DNA from: Neoscytalidium dimidiatum
Taxonomy: Eukaryota > Ascomycota > Dothideomycetes > Botryosphaeriales > Botryosphaeriaceae
Direction: 5' to 3'
NCBI GenBank assembly: GCA_037367355.1
Contig: CM074704.1
Span: 2,542,001-2,606,000, forward strand
DNA: 64,000 nucleotides
Shown here piece by piece: positions 56,824-64,000 of this stretch. The notes below the pieces were generated by a model. That model searched no databases. It was given only the letters and a program-made list of their open reading frames with translations, and was not told the origin of the DNA. Position numbers and translations under genes: made by a program. Each line of letters starts with the position of its first letter. Within the stretch, counting starts at the first letter, position 1.

Positions 56824-56858
<35 letters not shown>
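50722..56858 (+). mobile_element. LINE-type (non-LTR) retrotransposon, RIP-mutated
   Basis: Plus-strand domains in order: an ORF1-like region (about 51480-52690) ending in cysteine-containing zinc-knuckle-like sequence (EYKCKFIGCKASKGIRY); an apurinic-type endonuclease (about 52960-53360; IIAGDFNIYHP and RPTVIDLTFLS); reverse transcriptase (about 54290-54860; NCLEKVLEQVIAKRL, LFLDVRGAYDYV, GSPILPILFLIYI and YVDN in the place of YVDD); and RNase H (about 55640-56070; SIYTDASLIP, NGEIEALTRALELA, EEADSLAKYA). It ends in an (AAAT)n tail. This order, including RNase H, fits the I/Tad superfamily of fungal LINEs. TAA/TAG stops are scattered throughout. Some CA/TG sites remain, so it is less mutated than its neighbours. 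The 5' border is estimated. Confidence 0.85.
56822..56858 (+). repeat. (AAAT)n 3' tail of the LINE
   Basis: About nine tandem AATA units mark the 3' end of the non-LTR element, as expected from target-primed reverse transcription. Confidence 0.9.
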
Positions 56859-59800
56859 GATATAGAGGCGGAGCTTACTATTCTTCTTAGATACGAATAA
56901 GATAGGGTATCCGACTAGTAACGTAGAGGGTTGGATATATTCTTTTTCTAGGTTTGTTTTAAGATACTCTCTTAGTACTTCGGCCTCGTTTTCTAAGAGG
57001 GAATAAATAGGCTTAAACGTAGGCTACGTCCCTAGTAATAGAGGTATTTTATAGTCCTATAGCTTATACTCGGATAATAATTCTTTACTTCTTTCTTAAA
57101 ATAATTCGGCGTATTTCTAAAATTCCGAGAATACTTTCTCTAGTCCCGTAGTATTTTCCGTTACGCGTATTTAGTTAAGGGTTCTATCTAGCGGGCTATA
57201 CCTCTCGTAGATCCTCTTCGAATAGTCTTCTTCGAGTAGCCGGGGGTTCTTAACTTCTAGAGTCCGCTTTCTAATTTATACTATAATTCGGCGCTCTTAT
57301 TCTAAGCTAGGCTTAATATAGACGATATAAGCTTACTCTCCTCGTTTTTTTATACGTAGTAGGATATTAAAGAATATCCTCTTAGCCTCTACTAGATACT
57401 CTTTAGATAGGTTTAGCTCTAGCTTTTAGCTCTTAGACTCTAGCTCTTAGCTCTAGCTCTCTAGCTCTAGCTCTTAGCTCTCGCTTTCGAGCTCTAGCTC
57501 TTAGCTCTAGCTCTCTAGCTCTAGCTCTTAGCTCTAGCTCTCTAGCTCTAGCTCTTAGCTCTAGCTCTCGGGCTCTAGCTCTTTTACTTTAAGATTTGCG
57601 AGATATTGCTTATAGTTATCTCCTAGAAACGTTATAGTTCCTATACTTTAGCTAATATACGGGTCGTAGGTTTTTAACTAAGGTATTCTAAGGATAATAT
57701 CGTAGTTTAGACTTATTATTACGTCTAGGTTAATTTGTTCTTTATAATCTCTAAGGGTTATTCGTATCTAATCGGTCTCGATTCTTATCTAATTCTTACC
57801 GTATTCTATCGATAATTCGTTAAACGTACTAAGTTCGTAGAGCCGTTTCTTAGATTAGAATAGTAAGTCGTTCTTTCTAAAGAATTTAGAATCTATAAAA
57901 TTTTCTTACGCTCTACTATCTATTATTACTAATATAGTAGTCCCTTTAATTATAACTAGTACTTCTAGTAGCGTTTTAAGTTCTTTCTATTTACGAGATA
58001 TTCCGTTTAATATTAAGTATATAATCTAGTTAAGAGACCTTCGTATTAGCTTCTTCTAGGGTTTCTAGCTAGAGAAGCTATCTAGTTTTTTAATATCTCG
58101 TAGCGTATATACTTATTCTATTCTTCGACTAGAATCGAGGTATTCTTCTACTAAGTCTATCGTCCCCGTTTAATTTTACGTCTCTAGTAGATTTATCCGT
58201 TACGTATCTAGTACTAAAAAGTTAGTTTACCGTATTTTTCGTCGAATATCTACTATAGGGTACCGTAGCTTCGCGTAGCTATATCGTAACGGTAGAGGGT
58301 ATAGGCTATATTACGTAAAGATATAAGATCTTATTACTACTATATTCTCTAGGCTTCCCCTTTAAGCTAGAATACTATCTTATCGGCCGTTTTTAATAGC
58401 GATTCCTTCTAGAAGTACTATACGTCGTTCTTAAAAAACCGTAAGCTAAGTTTTCCGTTCTTTATCTAGTACTATTATAGTAGTAGATCTATTCTCGGTC
58501 TAAAGGTCTAGTAGATCGTAGAAGTATAACTAGATTCGATATTTCTTATATCTTCGTACTAGTTTAAGTATTCTATAATCTAGTTAAGTATAGCCTAATC
58601 TTACTATTACTTAGTATTTTCTATCTTACTAGATTCTAGTATACTATCGTAGAGTTCTTCGGTTTTACTATTTACGAGGTCTTCGTCGGCTAAGAAGTAC
58701 CTTTTAATATCTTTCTTCGTAGCCTCTTCTAATTTTCGGAGTATTATATTAAGTCGTCGTAGCTTACTAGAGTACTATCTTATAGCGTTCTTATCGCTCT
58801 AGTAGATAGTATAATCGTCGTTATAGTACGCTATCTAGCTTAGAGCTATATAGTCTACTATTCTTATAGTAGCGATTTCTCGTAGCGTCTTCTATTTCTA
58901 GATAGCTACCGCTACTTCTCGTAACTCTCTCTTTAAGTATTTATATCCTACGCTCTATTTATCTCTATATCGGATATAAAGTCCCTTCTTATAGAGCTCT
59001 TTTTCTTTCTTACTCTATTCTCTTTTCTTACTTCTATTATTGCCGTTTTTTTTATTCTTACTTTTATCCCGTCGGACTATATTATCTATTTCTATAGCGT
59101 CGCCTTCTTTCTAGATATAGCGAGGCCTAGCTTACCTCGAGATATTAGCGTTATATCTTTTCTTATCGAACTACCTCTCTATACGACGCTTATCTATAAG
59201 TAGAGCTAGCTTAATTATATCGTTAAGGGTTTCTAGTTCCTTATAGTACGTTATAGCTTCTTTAATCTTATTTCTTAGCTCTTAGTAGTAGAAGATACGT
59301 AGCGTAAGATTAGAGTATCTATCTATAAGGTATACTACGTCTTAGAATTTAGCTATATAGTCCTATATTATTTCTTTCTATTTTAAACTTATAAGGGTTC
59401 TAGTAGCTAGACGGTTCTTATCGACGCCGCTAAAGGCTATCTTAAGCTATTTTATAAAGTTTCGGTAGTTATTAAAGATTATCGAGGTTACTTTAAACTA
59501 TAGATATACGGGTTTTTCTTAGTACTTCTACTTAAAAGGTCGGAACTATTATTCCGCTAATCCTCTAAGGTAGGTACTAGCGTATAGAACTTATTCGGCG
59601 GGAGCGGCGAAATTACCGTATATAAAGTATATATAGTTATTTAACTATATAATAAAGGCTTAGATCTTTTTTCGGTCTTTATAGTATAGGTCTAGCTTTA
59701 GGACCTTAATCTTAGTAGCCGATAATAGAGCTAGTGCCTAGATAAGCTAGATACGTAGAATTACGTTTTTATTTTAAAGTTCTAGGATTATATTAAGTAG

Positions 59801-60015
59801 CTCCTCGTTAGTCGGTATATTAGAATATTAGTTTTCTACTACCGTACTATATTACGGCGGTTACTACGAGCCTAGGATATTCTATACCTCTTATACGTAC
59901 TTACTACTAGATACGTCCGCTATAATAGCTAATACTATTAGCACTTCTCGGAATAAGAGAATACTTTCTATTTTCTAATTAAATCGCTTTCTTTTCTATA
60001 AGAATAGTAGTTAAA
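56859..60015 (-). mobile_element. Gypsy retrotransposon remnant C (gag, protease region, start of RT)
   Basis: Minus-strand reading from about 59950 gives a Gag-like region (DYIAKF, then ETLNDIIKLALLIDKRRIER near 59250-59150), then a protease/linker region, then the N-terminal reverse transcriptase segment FKPIYSLLENEAEVLREYL and YPILFVSKKNSKLRL (about 57050-56862), where it stops at the LINE tail. The rest of RT, RNase H and integrase are absent here. It adjoins an LTR of the same family as copies A and B. Confidence 0.75.
57411..57590. repeat. AGCTCT-type minisatellite inside gypsy remnant C
   Basis: A tandem array of AGCTCT/AGCTCTAGCTCTT units. In the minus-strand gypsy frame it would encode a Glu-Leu-rich repeat (ELELES-like, with RIP stops) between protease and reverse transcriptase. 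Confidence 0.85.
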
Positions 60016-60598
60016 GTATAACGATAAGCCTCTACTACTAGGCTTTAAAGTTACCTAGTAGGTTTGGATTCGTCGAAGGGTTTACCTTAAAGACGAGGAA
60101 AGGGGAGTAATAATAGAATAAGAAGTTACGTAATATAGGAGTTTAATAGGCCTTATTACCTCTAAGTTAATATAGTATCGAATTAGAACTTTAAGTTAAC
60201 TACGAGGGTTAAAATACTATCTAACGAGTATATCTATATACTATAAGAAAGTTATAGTAATCTAGAGATTATAGTATTAGATTAGAGCCTTAGATTAGAG
60301 GTTTAGATTAGTTCTAATCCTATATAGATTCTATAGGTTTTACGTAACTCGGGCGCTAAAATCTACTCTCTAGAATCTAACTTCTACTAGTACTAGCGGA
60401 CGATATTACCGCTATACTCTTATCCCGTAGTATTTATTCTTATCGGCTTTTCTACTTCCCACCTATACGGTCTTTTATCCTCTACGAGCTTAAGGAGTGC
60501 GGCTCTACTATACGTAGGATTCTTAGAGCCTCGCGGCTCTTTTTCCTATACGGGCTCGCGGTTCTTACGGCTATAAAGTCCGTAGAGTTTATAATATA
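60016..60598 (-). repeat. LTR of the gypsy family (copy C, probably 5' LTR)
   Basis: Homologous to 41746-42352 and 60798-61391. Its position directly after the Gag end of remnant C on the minus strand makes it that element's 5' LTR. Confidence 0.65.
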
Positions 60599-60797
60599 TA
60601 GGCGCTCGTATATCTTATTAAAGATACGTATTACTTTAAATACGCTAGAGATATAAGTCGCCTATATATTAGATTTAAGTAGCTTATAATATATAAGTAT
60701 AATATAATTCTATAAAGCGTCGATTATTTAGTTTAACTATTAAATTTCTTCTATAGTAACGCTTAAGTTCGTATTAAGAAGTCTATCTAGTTTAGTA

Positions 60798-61391
60798 TAA
60801 CGACGGAGCCTCTACTACTAGGCTTCGGAGTCACCTAGTAGGTTCGGGTTTATCGGAGGGTTTATCTTAAAGACGAGGAAAGGAAAGCAATAATAGAATA
60901 GGAAGTTACGTAATATAAGAGTTTAGTAGGCCTTATTACCTCTAAGTTAATATAGTATTAAATTAGAACTTTAAGTTAACTACGAGGGTTAAAATACTAT
61001 CTAACGAGTATATCTATATACTATAGGAAAGCTATAGCAATCTATTAGATAGTAGAGAATAGTTAGTATCCTTCGTTATCTATACGTAGTAGAGGATAGC
61101 TATAATCCTTCGTTATCTAATAGGTTCGATAGGTCCTACGTAATCTAGGCGCTAAAGCCTTCTTTCTTAGAACCCGACTTCTACTAGTACTAGCGGATAA
61201 TATTACTACTATATTCTTATCCCGTAGTACTTTGCCCCTTGTCGCCTTCCGCGCGGTCCCTTATCCCCTACGGGTTCTCTATTAGACCGTGCCTCCTTTC
61301 TAGTTACTATGCCCGTGGGTATTTTTTCCCGTGCAGGCTCGCGGCCCTTATAGCTATAAAGCCCGTATACTCTAGGGTTCGTAATACTACC
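60798..61391 (-). repeat. LTR of the gypsy family (copy B, 3' LTR)
   Basis: Third copy of the shared LTR sequence, less RIP-mutated than copy A; borders estimated from agreement of the three copies. Confidence 0.65.
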
Positions 61392-64000
61392 CCCCTCCTT
61401 AGGAATCTTCGGCCCGAAGATTCTTCCGTGCGGTCTATATCTTAGGCTTCCGTCTATTCCTCTCTTCTTTTCTCCTAGTAAGACTTCCGCGATACCTCCG
61501 AAACGTAAGCGTATTAAATAGGTTCTCCTAGGTAAGCGTATTAACCGTAAGGGTTATACGATACCCGTCTCTTATTCTTCTTATTTACTTCTATCTTCCC
61601 GGGGGGAACCTATAGAATATCGGATAGATTTTAAGAGTTCTTCTCGCTACGGGGAGTACGCGCGTCGCGGACGTACCATATATAATAGGGGAGGTCTTAA
61701 CGCCGCGGATTATTCGTTCTTTCTTTACCTTCTCTTACTACTACTAACGCTTGTCCTTAGTTAATCGTCTAGATCGAGCACGTGCTAAAGTTTATACGGA
61801 CCGGGAGGAGGCTCGTAGAGCTATATAAGCCGTAATAGCCCGTCTATCTCGTTTAGAGCGGTAGGAGGATCTCTTAGAGCGTCGCGCCTACTTAATACTT
61901 TCTAAGAAGGCTGCGACTATAGAGGAGTTAGAGGAGCTAGATCGTTTAGAGGCAGCTCGCGAGGCGGGGAATCCTATTAACTCTAAAGACGCCGAGGAGG
62001 AACGATTAGTAAAGCGTATACGTAGCGACGTCTTAGCTAACGCTACTACGGGTCCGTCCCGTTCCGTCGAGTCGCCTAGCGTTAGTTCTACTACTACGCC
62101 GCCCGAGAGCTCCGAGCTAGTCGATTAGGCGCGGTAGTCTCTATTCTCTAATTTTAATTTTAGGTCTTTTATATTTAACGAGTTGGCGGTATTAGTCGAT
62201 CCGGGTTTTAACGATAGAACTTATTAATAAGTTATCTATATCCGTCGTAATTTTCTAGCGGTTCCTAGGTATCGTCCTATTCTCCTTTCTATTTAAGAAG
62301 GTATTAGAATTAACCGTCGATATAGCTACTATCGAGGACTTTTTCTACCTCCTAATCTTAGTTTTTATCGGCGTTCGGGTTTTCTAGGAGTATTTCTTTC
62401 GTATAGGTTACGGTTTTAGCGTTCTTTAGTACTGGTTCTAGGAGGAATACGTAGAAAACGGGGTGTATCCGTATTATTTCTAGTAATTTAAGGCGGAAAT
62501 TAACTTTCCCGATTTTTTCTTCGATCCTAAAGGGTCCTATTTTCTTAAAATCTAGCTTATTATTTAGTCGCCTTATTCTAATGTTTTTTCTAAGAAGGTA
62601 AACTTTATCCCCCTTCTTTAGCTACGGTGCCTCCTAGTGCCGCTTATCGTAGTATTTACCTATCCGTAGGGCTACGAATTCTAGGTCTAGATATAGTTAT
62701 TCGTAGAGTATCTTTAGCTAGTCGGCTTTAAGGATTTCTTTTTAGGCTAACGATTTACTCGGTATCGGCTCCTTATAGGCCGATAGCTCGTAACCGTAAT
62801 TAGCGTAGAATAGTAATTCTTATATTACCGATACTTTAGAGCTATTATACGCGAACTAGGCTAAGGGTAGTAATTCTACCTAGTTATTCTATACGTAGTT
62901 AAGGTAATAGCGTAGGTATTACTCTAGCGTCTAATTAGTCCGTTCTATCTATCCGTCTATTTACGGATATACCGTAGTCGAGAGTTTATACTTTACTCTA
63001 AGTTATTTAGTAAGAGTCTACTAGAATTATAATATAAATAGTTTATCTCTATCTAATACGAGCTCTTCTAGTAATCCGTAGTTACCGAGAATAGTTCTTA
63101 GAAACGTATATACGAGATCTTCCGCGTTTACCTTCTTTAGGTATAGTAGGTAATACGCGTATTTCGTTATTCTATCTACGATAACTAGTACTAAATCGTA
63201 CTTAACTCTAGTAAGGGGTTCCTCTAACTTAGATAGGTCCGTAATAAAATCTAGCGAGATAGATTACTAGGGGCGCTTAGGTGCTAGTAGTAGCTAGAGT
63301 AGTCTATAAGATACGTATCTTACTATCTTACTTCGAATATAAAGGTCGTATTACGTAACTACCCGCTAAACTATCCTTCTAAGCCCTAGGAAGTAATAAT
63401 TTCTCGTAATCCTCTCGATCGTCTTCTCGGTTCCTTAATAACTATATACTAGAGCCTCGTATATATCTCTTACGAGTTCCTCTCGTAGTTTTACCGGGAC
63501 GTAGATTAATCCTAAAAATAAGATTGTTCCTTCTATGTCTCTAGTTACTCGGGGGTCGTTTTCTAGATTTCCGATTTCTTATATCGTAGCGTCTTCCGTG
63601 TAGGCTTCTTAGATTTTACGATTCTATTCGTAGCTTTCTAGGCGTATCGCTAAGGCTACTAGCCTAGCCGGGGTAAGCGACCTCTTAGGTTTCTCTTTTC
63701 TCCTATATATAGCGGAGATCTAGCGTTTATCGGGTATAAGAGACCCGTCTTCCTATTCTACTAGTATCGCCGGTTATAGTTCTAGCCTTTCTTTCGTATA
63801 GTCGGCTCTTCTACTTAGCGCGTCTACGCGAGCGTTTTCTAATCCCTTCCGGTAGGTAATCTTTATATCGTAGGATACTAGCTCTTTAGCCTACCTAACC
63901 TACCTTCGATTTAGCTCTTTTATAGTAGTAAAGTATAAAAGGTTCTTATAGTCGTAGTAGACTATAACCTAGTACTTAGCTTCTTTAAGGTAATATCTCT
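60798..64000 (-). mobile_element. Gypsy retrotransposon copy B (3' LTR, integrase, RNase H end; continues past the window)
   Basis: Minus-strand reading from the window edge shows the end of RNase H (FTTIKELNRR and YRKGLENARVDALSRRADY near 63920-63790), the integrase zinc-binding part (LVRDIYEALVYSY, near 63480-63420), the integrase core (DFITDLSKLEEPLTRVKYDL, VDRITKYAYYLLYLKK, about 63270-63130), downstream polyprotein and a 3' LTR at about 61391-60798. It is the least mutated gypsy copy, retaining many CG- and CC-containing sites that are T-rich in copy A. TAG/TAA codons still interrupt the frame. Confidence 0.82.

Larger units (their letters stand above)
41330..64000. other. RIP-mutated transposon block
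   Basis: Over about 22.7 kb CA and TG dinucleotides are nearly absent while TA is abundant and CG persists. In degenerate coding frames nearly all stops are TAA or TAG in places where relatives have Gln or Trp codons. This is the pattern of CpA-to-TpA repeat-induced point mutation. Individual elements are listed below; the part from 41,330 to 41,745 shows no identifiable coding. Confidence 0.9.

Noticed and set aside
57411..57590. Telomere-like repeat
   Set aside because: The unit is AGCTCT-type, not TTAGGG, and it lies in the middle of a retrotransposon.
1..64000. tRNA or rRNA genes
   Set aside because: I looked for B-box-like and rRNA-like sequences by eye and found none convincing; a covariance-model scan would be needed to exclude them.

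Overview
The window is genomic DNA of a filamentous ascomycete (Pezizomycotina, most likely a Sordariomycete). The evidence is short introns of about 45-80 bp with GTRAGT donors and CTAAC/CTGAC-like branch sites, GC-rich exons, fungal gene families (VMA21, Fun30, calnexin, histidine acid phosphatase, small cysteine-rich secreted proteins), and a 22 kb TA-rich block almost free of CA and TG dinucleotides. That depletion is the signature of repeat-induced point mutation (RIP). The species cannot be named from sequence alone. Exon borders below were worked out by eye from splice signals and protein continuity.

Layout. 1-1.1 kb: 3' part of a secreted histidine acid phosphatase. 1.1-9.4 kb: a decaying accessory stretch with a frameshifted thiamine pyrophosphokinase copy (-), a truncated laccase pseudogene (+), a carotenoid/lignostilbene dioxygenase with one in-frame stop (-), and a seven-exon secreted epoxide-hydrolase-like gene (+) that still reads through. 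9.4-13.3 kb: a degenerate, 3'-truncated Ty3/gypsy retrotransposon whose LTR abuts the stop codon of the epoxide hydrolase and which ends at a poly-T tract. 13.8-18.8 kb: a cysteine-rich low-complexity secreted protein (-), a NucA/NucB-type nuclease (+, 5' end unresolved), an unknown protein (+) and a SET-domain protein with a signal-like N-terminus (+). 18.8-23.3 kb: GC-rich sequence without a gene I can support. 23.3-23.7 kb: a 65-residue, ten-cysteine secreted protein.

25.3-40.5 kb is the conserved core: calnexin (ER chaperone), mitochondrial methylmalonate-semialdehyde dehydrogenase, a large unknown membrane protein, the Fun30/SMARCAD1-type chromatin remodeller, and VMA21 (V-ATPase assembly factor), the last two divergently transcribed from a shared 476 bp spacer.

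41.3-64.0 kb is a nest of RIP-mutated transposons. It holds gypsy integrase-LTR copies on the minus strand at 41.7-44.3 and 60.8-64.0 kb, an element with ~145 bp terminal inverted repeats at 44.3-46.2 kb, an unidentified degraded coding-like block at 46.2-49.7 kb, a fragment of a second gypsy family at 49.7-50.7 kb, a LINE-type retrotransposon on the plus strand at 50.7-56.9 kb ending in an (AAAT)n tail, and gypsy gag-protease-RT plus LTR at 56.9-60.6 kb. The contrast between a gene-dense GC-rich core and the AT-rich TE block is the two-compartment pattern seen in many plant-associated fungi. The secreted cysteine-rich proteins, the nuclease and the decaying oxidase/hydrolase genes all lie on the accessory side.
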